A stretch of 64,000 bases of DNA, taken from NCBI RefSeq assembly GCF_900110465.1, contig NZ_FODV01000005.1, positions 328,063 through 392,062 on the forward strand, written 5' to 3'. Origin of the DNA: Halogranum amylolyticum. GTDB lineage: Archaea > Halobacteriota > Halobacteria > Halobacteriales > Haloferacaceae. Below are positions 1-7,426 of the stretch, piece after piece; the stretch's first letter is position 1; every line of letters begins with the position of its first letter. The notes under the pieces are model-generated. The model ran no database searches. It was not told the DNA's origin and was given only the letters and a program-made list of their open reading frames with translations. The position numbers and the translations under genes are program-made.

Positions 1-1699
1 GGGTCTGGTCGTGGGCCTCGATGATGAGGTCGGCGGGCCACAGTTCGTCGAACTGCTCGGTCTGGCTCGGGTAGTCGAGCGTCCCCCACGAGGCGACCGA
101 GGAGTCGATCCACACGTCGAAGACGTCCGGAACGCGCTCGTAAGTGACGCCGTCCTCGGTGATGGTCAGCGGGTCGACCGCGGGTCGGTGGAGGTCCATC
201 TCCTCGGGGTCGACGTCCTGATCGACGCGCTCGGCGAGTTCCTCGCGCGTACCGACGACGACGAGGTCCTCGGGGTCCGGTGTGGACTCGCCCTGCGGCT
301 TCCAGATCGGAAGGGGAATCCCCCAGTAGCGCTGTCGAGAGACGTTCCAGTCGGGTGCATCCTCGACGAAGTTGCGGAAGCGGTTGTCGCGGGCCCACTG
401 CGGGTGCCACTCGCTGTCCTCGATGTTGTCCAGCAGGTCGTCTTTGACGTCCGTGATCGTGATGAACCACTGATCGGTCGCGAGGAAGATGATGTCCGTA
501 TCACAGCGCCAACACTGCCCGTAGCGGTGGTGATGCGTGCCGCTGTGGAGGAGCAGTCCCTTCGTCTCGAGGTCGGCGACGATGTCGTCGTTGGCGTCAC
601 GGACGAACGTCCCCTCGTACTTCCCGGCTTCGGCGGTGAAGTCGCCGTTGCCGGCGACGGGCGAGAAGACGTCGAGTCCGAGCTCCCGTCCGCGCTCGAA
701 GTCCTCCTGCCCGTGACCGGGAGCGGAGTGAACGAGCCCAGTCCGGTCGGCTTCGACGTAGTCGCCGATGTAGACCTGTCCGGCCCCCTCGAAGGCGGCG
801 TGCTCCGGTACTTCTTCGGCCAGCGGGTGGTCGTACTCCCAGCCGACCATCTCGCTGCCGGCGAACTCGTCGAGCACCTCGTAGTCCTCGTAGCGGCCCT
901 TCTTCAGGACGTCCTCGACGCACGGTTCGGCGACGTAGAGCACCTCGCTGTCGCCGCCTTTCGTCGCCCGGACCTTCTGGTAGGTCATCTCCTCGGCGAC
1001 GGCGACGAACGTGTTGGCCGGGATGGTCCACGGCGTCGTCGTCCAGATGACGAGGTTCCCCTCCTGGTCCTCCAGGGGGAACTTCACGTAGATACTGGGG
1101 GACTCGATCTCGTGGTACTCGACCTCGTTGTCGGCGATGGCCGTCTCACACCGCGGGCACTGGTTGATGGCGCGTTTTCCCTGCTTGACGAGGCCGTTCT
1201 CGTGGACGTTCTTGAACGCCCACCACGTCGCCTCCATGTACTCCGGCGACATCGTCTTGTAGGGGTTGTCCCAGTCCATCCAGGCGCCGATGGACTGGAA
1301 GTCCTCGTCCATGTTCTCGCGGTTGCGCTCGGCGAACGTCTTACACTCCTCGATGAACTTCTCGACGCCGAACTCCTCGATGTCCTTCTTCGAGTCGAAG
1401 CCGAGTTCCTCCTCGACTTTCACCTCGATGGGGAGGCCGTGCATGTCGTAGCCGGGGCGGTCGGTCACCCGATGGCCGGTCATCCGCTTGTACCGGACGA
1501 CCGCGTCCTTCAGCGTCTTGTTCCACGCCGTCCCCAGATGCATCTGCCCCGAGGTGTACGGCGGCCCGTCGACGAAGAAGAAGGCGGGGTCCTCGGCGTG
1601 TGCCTCCTTCGTCGCCTCGTAGGCGTCGTGTTCGTCCCAGTACGACTCCGCCGAGGCCTCGACGTCCTCGGGAGTGTACTGGTCGCTGATATCCTCCAT
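1..1699 (-). CDS. ileS: Isoleucyl-tRNA synthetase, 3' end cut by window edge
   Basis: Class I aminoacyl-tRNA synthetase that charges tRNA-Ile in the cytoplasm. About 566 N-terminal residues are visible. The nucleotide-binding HIGH motif reads HLGT at residues 54-57, after GPPYTSGQM. The CP1 editing region follows, with a QCPRC cysteine pair. The visible part ends near PADLIIEAHDQ, before the expected KMSKS loop, which lies outside the window. The ATG at 1699 was chosen because MEDISDQYTPEDVE is a normal haloarchaeal N-terminus. A TATA-like TTTGATATAC on the minus strand at about 1717-1727 would make the message nearly leaderless. A long plus-strand ORF opposite it is an antisense shadow. Identification is secure. 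Confidence 0.95.
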   Translation of the reverse strand, partial: MEDISDQYTPEDVEASAESYWDEHDAYEATKEAHAEDPAFFFVDGPPYTSGQMHLGTAWNKTLKDAVVRYKRMTGHRVTDRPGYDMHGLPIEVKVEEELGFDSKKDIEEFGVEKFIEECKTFAERNRENMDEDFQSIGAWMDWDNPYKTMSPEYMEATWWAFKNVHENGLVKQGKRAINQCPRCETAIADNEVEYHEIESPSIYVKFPLEDQEGNLVIWTTTPWTIPANTFVAVAEEMTYQKVRATKGGDSEVLYVAEPCVEDVLKKGRYEDYEVLDEFAGSEMVGWEYDHPLAEEVPEHAAFEGAGQVYIGDYVEADRTGLVHSAPGHGQEDFERGRELGLDVFSPVAGNGDFTAEAGKYEGTFVRDANDDIVADLETKGLLLHSGTHHHRYGQCWRCDTDIIFLATDQWFITITDVKDDLLDNIEDSEWHPQWARDNRFRNFVEDAPDWNVSRQRYWGIPLPIWKPQGESTPDPEDLVVVGTREELAERVDQDVDPEEMDLHRPAVDPLTITEDGVTYERVPDVFDVWIDSSVASWGTLDYPSQTEQFDELWPADLIIEAHDQT

Positions 1700-1769
1700 A
1701 GAGGGGGAAACTGCCCGTGCGTATATCAAAACGGTGGTGTTGCACGCACGGGTGTCGAGTCGCCTCCCG

Positions 1770-2228
1770 TCAGTCGAAATCCGGGAGGTCGTCGGGCGCT
1801 TCGTACTCCGCCTCCCAGTCGATGTACTCCTCCTTCAGCGTCTCCGAGACGACCTGTCCCAGTTCGGTCAGCCCGGCGTTGATCGAGGAGACCTGCCCCC
1901 AACTCGTGAGCTTGGGATGCAGTTGGCGCTCCTTCCAATCCTGGGGAAGTCCCGGTGCGTGGTAGCCGACTCTGTCGGCGAAGTCGTCCCAGAAGAAGTC
2001 GAACTGCGGGAGCAGATCGAGATCGAGGACGATCTGCCACTCCTCGGCCGTCACGTCGGTGTGGGCGGCCCACTCGTCGAACGCCTCGTCCCACGCACCC
2101 TCCCGGAGGAAGGCGTCCAGCTCGTCGCGACGGTAGTCGGTGTCGCCGAGGATCTCGGCGTCCTCGTACTGGTTGGGGTCGATCTCTTCTAACTCCGGCG
2201 GGGCGGGCGTCTCGACGTCGAGGGACAT
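1770..2228 (-). CDS. Conserved acidic hypothetical protein, 152 aa
   Basis: Soluble, strongly acidic protein beginning MSLDVETPAPPELEEIDPNQ. It has no signal peptide, membrane segment or Cys/His cluster. Tryptophan and aromatic residues are frequent (for example EEWQIVLDLDLLPQFDFFW), so it probably folds as a compact helical domain. I do not recognise the family. The ATG at 2228 is preferred over a longer ORF running to 2510, because the upstream part has low-complexity Arg/Ser composition and overlaps the small plus-strand gene at 2338. It lies 70 nt upstream of ileS on the same strand, but ileS has its own TATA-like box, so co-transcription is uncertain. Confidence 0.75.
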   Translation of the reverse strand: MSLDVETPAPPELEEIDPNQYEDAEILGDTDYRRDELDAFLREGAWDEAFDEWAAHTDVTAEEWQIVLDLDLLPQFDFFWDDFADRVGYHAPGLPQDWKERQLHPKLTSWGQVSSINAGLTELGQVVSETLKEEYIDWEAEYEAPDDLPDFD

Positions 2229-2337
2229 ATCCCGATCAGACGACAGCCAGGAGTAAAGTCCCGTCGGGAAGCGGCCGACAGCGAGCACAGGGGCCCCGAC
2301 CCCACCACTATTACGCTTCGACCGGAAACTACGGTTG

Positions 2338-2493
2338 ATGATAACGAATCGCGACATCAGCTCCGTCGAACTCTTCGAGCAGGCGCTCGACGAGGTCGTC
2401 GAGAGCGCACGAGAGAGCGGCGTCTCCGACGCGGCGCTCGCCGAGGCACTTCGAGCCCACGCGGTGAAACTAGATCCCGCCGAGCCGAAGTGA
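2338..2493 (+). CDS. Small hypothetical protein, 51 aa
   Basis: Encodes a mostly helical, acidic 51-residue protein (MITNRDISSVELFEQALDEV at the start). It contains a heptad-like stretch ESARESGVSDAALAEALRAH that could be a small helical hairpin or HTH-like fold. A TATA-like CTATTAC about 30 nt upstream (near 2307-2313) gives the short leader usual for haloarchaea. Its TGA overlaps the beginning of the region leading to the protease gene. Function unknown. Support is codon composition, promoter spacing and lack of a better competing frame. Confidence 0.6.
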   Translation: MITNRDISSVELFEQALDEVVESARESGVSDAALAEALRAHAVKLDPAEPK

Positions 2494-2543
2494 CAGACTC
2501 GACGACGCACGATGTTTACGTGTGTGACGCCTACACACGACGC

Positions 2544-3635
2544 ATGAAGGCGAGTCGACGTCGGTTCCTCGCGGGACTCGGGAGCGTCGCTCTCGGCGCC
2601 TCCGCCGGCTGTTCTTCACCGCGGAGTCGAGCGCCGACAGCGTCGCCGACGGGAGACGACGCGACCTCGCAGGCGACCGTCGGCGACGAACCGTACACCC
2701 GTGCCTACCGGTCGGTCGTCGCCTCCGTCGTCCTCGTCCGCGTCTACGGGACCGACGGTCGCGCCGGACAAGGGTCGGGGTTCGTCTACGACGATCGGCA
2801 TCTCGTCACGAACGAGCACGTCGTCCGCGGGAGTTCGGAGGTACGGGTACGGTTCCGCGAAGGGGAGTGGGCCGTCGCCGACGTCGTCGGGACCGACGTC
2901 TACAGCGATCTCGCGGTACTGCGCGTCCCCAACCGTCCGGACTACGCGACGCCGCTGTCGTTGGTCGAGTCGGAACCGCCCGTCGGCACCCGGGTGGTCG
3001 CGGTCGGCGCCCCGTTCGACCTCGGCGGCTCCGTCTCCGCCGGCATCGTCAGCGGGCAGGACCGCGCACTTCCGAGCGCCGCCGGGTTCACCATCCCCGA
3101 TGCGGTCCAGACGGACGCCGCCGTCAACCCGGGCAACAGCGGTGGCCCGCTCGTCACGCTCGACGGCGAGGTGGCGGGGATCATCAACTCCGGCGGCGGC
3201 GACAACATCGGCTTCGCCATCTCGGCGGCGCTCGCACGTCGCGTGGTGCCGGCACTCGTCGAGGACGGGAGGTACGACCACCCGTTCGTCGGCGTCCAGT
3301 TGCAGGAGGTGTCGCCGCTCGTCGCGGAGGCCAACGACCTCGGCCGTGCCCGCGGCGTCGTCGTCGTCAGGGTGATTCCGGACGGACCGGCGGCGGGCGT
3401 GCTCCGTGGAAGCGACGGACGGACGGTCGTTGAGGGGACAGAGGTGCCCGTCGGTGGCGACGTCGTCGTCGGCGTCGACGGGACGACGATCCGGACGCAG
3501 GCGGACTTGGGCACGTATCTCGCCTTAGAGACCAGTCCGGGCGACACCGTGATGCTGACGGTCCTCCGGAGTGGGAAACGTCGGCAGGTGGAGGTGACGC
3601 TCGGGTCGCGGCCGACGACGGAGCGGGAGTCGTGA
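2544..3635 (+). CDS. HtrA/DegP-type serine protease, Tat lipoprotein
   Basis: Trypsin-like protease of the HtrA/Deg family, probably acting on misfolded proteins outside the cell membrane. Starting at the ATG at 2544, the N-terminus MKASRRRFLAGLG is a twin-arginine signal followed by a lipobox ending at Cys23 (ASAGC), so it is likely exported folded and lipid-anchored. A Thr/Ser/Pro-rich linker follows. The catalytic triad is visible: His92 in TNEHVV, Asp122 in SDLAVL, Ser199 in PGNSGGP. A single PDZ domain occupies roughly residues 265-360 and contains GVVVVRVIPDGPA. A longer ORF begins at 2490, but that extension would bury the Tat signal. Family identification is firm; substrates are unknown. 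Confidence 0.9.
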   Translation: MKASRRRFLAGLGSVALGASAGCSSPRSRAPTASPTGDDATSQATVGDEPYTRAYRSVVASVVLVRVYGTDGRAGQGSGFVYDDRHLVTNEHVVRGSSEVRVRFREGEWAVADVVGTDVYSDLAVLRVPNRPDYATPLSLVESEPPVGTRVVAVGAPFDLGGSVSAGIVSGQDRALPSAAGFTIPDAVQTDAAVNPGNSGGPLVTLDGEVAGIINSGGGDNIGFAISAALARRVVPALVEDGRYDHPFVGVQLQEVSPLVAEANDLGRARGVVVVRVIPDGPAAGVLRGSDGRTVVEGTEVPVGGDVVVGVDGTTIRTQADLGTYLALETSPGDTVMLTVLRSGKRRQVEVTLGSRPTTERES

Positions 3636-3704
3636 CAAGAACTAACACCCCCCCAGTCGTTGGTTGTCACACCACGGCGCTGATTAAACACCGAAAGCAT
3701 AGTT

Positions 3705-4358
3705 ATGAGTTTGATTGCGATCGCGGATATCCAGCACGCCGACCTCGCGTTGGTACCGACTATCAGAGAGTGTTCGTACGTCACTATCAGAGTGGTTCCG
3801 CACTCCGGGACGGACCCCGAGACGGACCTCTTCTTCTTCCACGTCGAGTGTGACGACCGCGGGTTCGACGACTTCGACCGGACGATCGAGGCCGACCCGA
3901 CCGTCGCCGAGGCGATGCGCGTCGCAGACTCGAAGGACACGCGCATCTACCGCCTCCGGCACACGGACGACACGATACTCCTGTCCCCCATCGTGGCGAA
4001 ACTCGGCGGATTGATGCTCGAGGCCGAGAGCACGCACGGCGCGTGGCGGGTCCGACTCCGTCTCCCCGACCGCGAGGCCGTCGCCTCGCTCTGGGAGTTC
4101 TGCGAGGAGGAAGGGATGTCGTTCGAGTTGGTCCAACTGTTCCGTCAGGACGACCACGATCTCGGCATTCAACCCAACCTGACCGAGGCCCAGCGCATCG
4201 CACTGGTGACCGCCCACCGAGAGGGGTACTTCGAGGAACCACGCGAAACGTCGCTGGAGGAGTTGGCCGACGAACTCGACATCTCGCCGACGGCCGTCGG
4301 CGGCCGCCTCCGGCGAGGGATCAGCCGACTCATCGAGGTGAGCGTCCTCGACGAGTGA
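3705..4358 (+). CDS. HTH-10 (Bat-type) transcriptional regulator
   Basis: Haloarchaeal regulator of 217 aa. The N-terminal 155 residues form a sensor-like domain without obvious cofactor motifs. The C-terminus holds the HTH-10 domain typical of bacterio-opsin-activator-like proteins: LTEAQRIALVTAHREGYF, then the recognition-helix region SLEELADELDISPTAV. A TATA-like GATTAAAC (about 3682-3689) sits about 20 nt before the ATG, implying a leaderless mRNA. It is immediately upstream of the betaine island and points towards the Rieske oxygenase operon. A role in controlling that island is possible but unproven; no ligand domain for betaine is visible. Confidence 0.85.
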   Translation: MSLIAIADIQHADLALVPTIRECSYVTIRVVPHSGTDPETDLFFFHVECDDRGFDDFDRTIEADPTVAEAMRVADSKDTRIYRLRHTDDTILLSPIVAKLGGLMLEAESTHGAWRVRLRLPDREAVASLWEFCEEEGMSFELVQLFRQDDHDLGIQPNLTEAQRIALVTAHREGYFEEPRETSLEELADELDISPTAVGGRLRRGISRLIEVSVLDE

Positions 4359-4438
4359 GAGAGGAACTCGGTTCGGCGACTCGGTCGGGCGCAGACGATC
4401 GTCTCGACGCTCGGCCGGATGCAGTGGTCGTCCCGGCG

Positions 4439-4825
4439 CTACACCGGGCGCAGGTGGTCGTCCCGTGGTTCGTACAGCCCGCCAGACATCCGCAACTCCT
4501 CGACCTCGTCGAACGTTTCGTACATCGAGACGCCCTGTTTACTTCGGACGGCAGTGACGATACCGGTCGGGATGCCGTCGTCGTACTGTTCGTCCAACTG
4601 CCACATCACTTCCTTGAGGTCGCCGTCGGTCGGGACGTCGCCCACGTCGTCGGGGTCGAGGTCGGCGCGCTCCCACTCGACTTCGTGTCCCGTGAGACTG
4701 TGGTGGCGGCGGGCGAACTCGATCGCTCCGTTCGGTCGGTCGACCGACTTCGACACTTCGCAGTCGGGGCAGGTGACGACGAACGGCGTCTCGCTCTGCT
4801 CGTTCTCGTCGTGTGCTTGGCTCAT
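4439..4825 (-). CDS. Small zinc-finger-like protein downstream of the Rieske oxygenase
   Basis: 128-aa acidic protein. Near the N-terminus it has a possible zinc site, TCPDCE, followed about 20 residues later by RRHHSLTGHE, giving a C-x2-C ... H-x4-6-H spacing. The remainder is rich in Asp/Glu (DLDPDDVGDVPTDGD) and I do not recognise it. The ATG lies 5 nt after the stop codon of the oxygenase gene, so the two are almost certainly one transcript. It is too short to be the flavin/ferredoxin reductase that Rieske oxygenases need. It might be an accessory or regulatory subunit, or unrelated. Confidence 0.75.
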   Translation of the reverse strand: MSQAHDENEQSETPFVVTCPDCEVSKSVDRPNGAIEFARRHHSLTGHEVEWERADLDPDDVGDVPTDGDLKEVMWQLDEQYDDGIPTGIVTAVRSKQGVSMYETFDEVEELRMSGGLYEPRDDHLRPV

Positions 4826-4830
4826 CGGTC

Positions 4831-5970
4831 TCAGGCGTTGTACGCTTCCTGCGCCAGTCGGTGGAGCTTGTGAACGGTGTGTTCGTTCGGGCCGAGCTGC
4901 GCCTGCGAGAGCGCGCCCATCTTCAGCCCGGCGAACTGTCGCTCGACGAGCTCGAAGTCCTCCTCCTGGAGCTGTCGACTCGTCCGGATGAACTCCTCTT
5001 CTTCCTCGCTCAGGTCGGGGTCGGCGAAGAAGTAGTCGGCGATGAGGTTGAACCGGTTCTCGTCGATTGGGTCGATGATGTACGTGCCGTAGCCGTCGGC
5101 CGTGCCGTACATGTTGACCGTGAAGTTCGGCCAGAAGTAGTAGAAGCGCGCCTCGTGCTCGTCGTGCAGCGACATGTCCGACTCGATGTCCGCCTCGTGG
5201 GTGTAGTGGAGCACCCAGTGGTAGTCCTGGACTTCGAGTTCGGACTTGTCGAGCGAGATGCCCTTGATCCAGTCCTGGTGGTTAGCCTGACAGTGGTCAC
5301 ACTCCGAGTAGTTGCCGCCGAACACCTTCCAGTTGCACTCGACCTCCGAGACGATGCGGCGGGCGTGCTCGTACTCGCCGAGTGGCAACTGGTCGAGCTC
5401 CTCCTTCATCTTCCCGGCCTGTTCGGCCAGCGGCTTCGGATCGTCTTTGAAGTTGACGAACAGCAGCGGGCCGATGCTGTCGAGGTTAACCTCCATCAGG
5501 GCGTTCTCCTCCGAGTCGACGCCGGGCACGTCCTCGTCTTCGAGATCCGGGTTTAGACTCGCCTCCTCGAAACTCTTGGGGGTGCTCCGGAGGTCGCCGT
5601 CGAGGTCGTACGTCCAGAGGTGGTACGGACACTGGATGCGCGAGGCGTTGCCGGGGTCGGTCATCGGCGTGTCCTCGACCATCTTCGACCCGCGGTGGGC
5701 ACAGACGTTGAAGAACGCCCGCACCTCGTCGTCGTGGTCGCGGACGAGAATGATCTGCTTGTCGCCGACGGTCCGGGTGAAGAACTCGCCGGGCTCTTTG
5801 ATACAGTTCGCGTGTCCCGCGTACACCCAGTACTTCGAGAATACCTTCTCTTTCTCCATCTCCCAGACCTCCGGGTCGGTGAAGTAGTTCGCCGGGAGTG
5901 CGTTCGTCTCCTCGGTGATGTCTGGACTGACTGCGCTGACCTGATCCGTTCCGTTGTTCCACCGCGTCAT
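4831..5970 (-). CDS. Rieske non-haem iron oxygenase, probable glycine betaine monooxygenase
   Basis: 379-aa alpha subunit of a Rieske oxygenase. The [2Fe-2S] Rieske ligands are Cys90, His92, Cys114 and His117 (CAH...CPYH). The mononuclear iron site is seen at GNYSECDHCQANH, with His226 and His231. The NYxECxHC signature is what I associate with the GbcA/stachydrine/carnitine-oxygenase clade that N-demethylates quaternary amines, rather than with aromatic-ring dioxygenases. Context agrees: divergent sarcosine oxidase, then a dimethylglycine oxidase and a BCCT transporter. The predicted reaction is glycine betaine + O2 to dimethylglycine + formaldehyde. No GbcB-like reductase is encoded in this window, so electrons must come from elsewhere. 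Substrate is inferred, not shown. Confidence 0.8.
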   Translation of the reverse strand: MTRWNNGTDQVSAVSPDITEETNALPANYFTDPEVWEMEKEKVFSKYWVYAGHANCIKEPGEFFTRTVGDKQIILVRDHDDEVRAFFNVCAHRGSKMVEDTPMTDPGNASRIQCPYHLWTYDLDGDLRSTPKSFEEASLNPDLEDEDVPGVDSEENALMEVNLDSIGPLLFVNFKDDPKPLAEQAGKMKEELDQLPLGEYEHARRIVSEVECNWKVFGGNYSECDHCQANHQDWIKGISLDKSELEVQDYHWVLHYTHEADIESDMSLHDEHEARFYYFWPNFTVNMYGTADGYGTYIIDPIDENRFNLIADYFFADPDLSEEEEEFIRTSRQLQEEDFELVERQFAGLKMGALSQAQLGPNEHTVHKLHRLAQEAYNA

Positions 5971-6024
5971 ACGATAATGCTACACAGACTCATGGGTAAA
6001 CGTTCATCGCAGATAGTTAGACCG

Positions 6025-6144
6025 TTGAAGTGGGGGGTCGAGTTTCGGAGAGCGGACGAGTTCGACTGCACGAGGTTCCGAACGACGTCTCGAACCGGGA
6101 GCGACGCCGCCACAATCGGGCCGCAGAAGCGACCCCCACTTGAA
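6025..6144. repeat. MITE-like 120-bp unit with terminal inverted repeats
   Basis: The ends are TTGAAGTGGGGGGTCG (6025-6040) and CGACCCCCACTTGAA (6130-6144). These are inverted copies of each other apart from one extra G and one mismatch. The interior of about 90 bp carries no convincing gene. It lies in the divergent promoter region between the Rieske oxygenase and sarcosine oxidase genes. It could be a miniature inverted-repeat element, the scar of an insertion sequence, or a large regulatory cruciform. Confidence 0.45.
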
Positions 6145-6178
6145 TCTCCGTGATAATGCGTCCCAACTGTAATGTGGG

Positions 6179-6193
6179 GGGGTTCCCAACCCC
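6179..6193. promoter_or_regulatory. Perfect inverted repeat just upstream of sarcosine oxidase
   Basis: GGGGTT-CCC-AACCCC ends 9 nt before the ATG at 6203. It is positioned where an operator or an mRNA leader hairpin would influence expression of the sarcosine oxidase gene. No binding protein can be named. Confidence 0.4.
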
Positions 6194-6202
6194 TCGGCGA
6201 CT

Positions 6203-7345
6203 ATGAGTGTGAGCGACGAGCGCCACGACGTCATCGTCGTCGGCGTCGGCGGCATGGGGAGTGCGACGACGTACCACCTCGCGCGGCGCGGACTGGACGT
6301 GCTCGGCCTCGAACGGTTCGACATCCCGCACACGCAGGGGTCGTCGCACGGGATCACGCGTATCATCCGACGCGCGTACTACGAGCATCCATCGTACATC
6401 CCGCTCATCGAACGCGCGTACGAGCTCTGGGACGACCTCGCCGAGGAGACGGGACGGGACGTCATCCACCGAACCGGCTCTATCGACGCCGGCCCGGAGG
6501 ACAACATCGTCTTCCAGGGGTCGAAGGAGTCCTGCGAACAGTACGACATCCCGCACGAGGTACTCACGGGCGCGGAGTTGAACGAGCGGTTCCCCGGTTA
6601 CAATCTGCCGGACGACTACAAAGGCGTCTACCAGCCGGACGGCGGCTTCGTCGTCCCCGAGCAGGCCATCGTCGGCCACGCGGAGGCGGCGATGGCCGAG
6701 GGGGCGGAGATCCGTGCCCGCCAGCGCGTGCAGGGCTGGGAGGAGACGGCCGACGGTGGCGTCCGCGTGGAGACCGCCGAGGGAAGCCACGAGGCCGACC
6801 GACTCGTGCTCGCCGCGGGTGCGTGGAACTACAAGTTCGCCGACGCGCTGGAGGGGCTGGCGACGCCGGAGCGACAGGTGCTCGCGTGGTTCCAACCCGA
6901 GACGCCACGGCTCTACCAGCCCGACGAGTTCCCCGTCTGGAACCTCAGCGTCCCGGAGGGGCGGTTCTACGGGCTCCCCGTCTACGACGTCCCGGGGATG
7001 AAACTCGGCAAGTATCACCACCGCGACGAGGACGTCGACCCCGACGACTGGGACCGCGAACCCAACGCCGAGGACGAACGACTGCTCCGGGAGTTCTCCG
7101 AGAAGTACTTCCCCGAGGGGACGGGGTCGACGATGCGACTCGCCACCTGTATGTTCACCAACTCGCCGGACGAACACTTCATCCTCGACACGTTGCCGGA
7201 ACATCCGCAGGTGACAGTCGGCGCGGGGTTCTCGGGACACGGGTTCAAGTTCGCCAGCGTCGTCGGCGAGATCCTCGCCGACCTCGCCGCCGACGGCGAC
7301 ACCGACCACCCCATCGAGATGTTCCGGCTGAGCCGGTTCGACTGA
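6203..7345 (+). CDS. Monomeric sarcosine oxidase (MSOX/MTOX family)
   Basis: 380-aa flavoprotein oxidase expected to convert sarcosine to glycine with release of formaldehyde and H2O2. The N-terminal dinucleotide fold is VIVVGVGGMGSATTYHLARR. The segment FDIPHTQGSSHGITRIIR matches the FAD-contacting region of bacterial monomeric sarcosine oxidase. Cys316 in ATCMFTNSPDEHF aligns with the cysteine that carries covalent FAD in that enzyme. FSGHGFKFASVVGEIL near the C-terminus is also characteristic. N-methyltryptophan oxidase and other N-methyl amino acid oxidases share these features, so substrate rests on context: dimethylglycine oxidase follows 69 nt downstream. Divergent from the Rieske oxygenase. 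Confidence 0.9.
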   Translation: MSVSDERHDVIVVGVGGMGSATTYHLARRGLDVLGLERFDIPHTQGSSHGITRIIRRAYYEHPSYIPLIERAYELWDDLAEETGRDVIHRTGSIDAGPEDNIVFQGSKESCEQYDIPHEVLTGAELNERFPGYNLPDDYKGVYQPDGGFVVPEQAIVGHAEAAMAEGAEIRARQRVQGWEETADGGVRVETAEGSHEADRLVLAAGAWNYKFADALEGLATPERQVLAWFQPETPRLYQPDEFPVWNLSVPEGRFYGLPVYDVPGMKLGKYHHRDEDVDPDDWDREPNAEDERLLREFSEKYFPEGTGSTMRLATCMFTNSPDEHFILDTLPEHPQVTVGAGFSGHGFKFASVVGEILADLAADGDTDHPIEMFRLSRFD

Positions 7346-7348
7346 GGG

Positions 7349-7356
7349 TATAAAAA
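7349..7356 (+). promoter_or_regulatory. TATA box for the dimethylglycine oxidase gene
   Basis: TATAAAAA begins four bases after the sarcosine oxidase stop codon. It predicts a start site near 7375-7380, leaving a leader of about 35-40 nt before the ATG at 7415, which is longer than the usual leaderless arrangement. Confidence 0.6.
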
Positions 7357-7372
7357 CACCACAGCTAACGCA

Positions 7373-7426
7373 CCCGGAGGCTTTTGCTCGATTCTCCGGG
7401 ATTGTTGTACTACCATGAGTGGTAGT
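7373..7426 (+). promoter_or_regulatory. Structured mRNA leader with two stem-loops, one over the start codon
   Basis: Two perfect inverted repeats fill the leader. The first is CCCGGAG (7373-7379) with CTCCGGG (7394-7400). The second, ACTACCATGAGTGGTAGT (7409-7426), has 7-bp arms and a 4-nt loop and contains the ATG start codon at 7415-7417. As RNA, the second hairpin would occlude the initiation codon. As DNA, either could be an operator. A role in metabolite- or salt-dependent control is inference. Confidence 0.45.

Noticed and set aside
11..1882. 623-codon plus-strand open frame opposite ileS
   Set aside because: It is the antisense shadow of a clear isoleucyl-tRNA synthetase; high GC leaves long stop-free antisense frames, and its translation has no recognisable domain.
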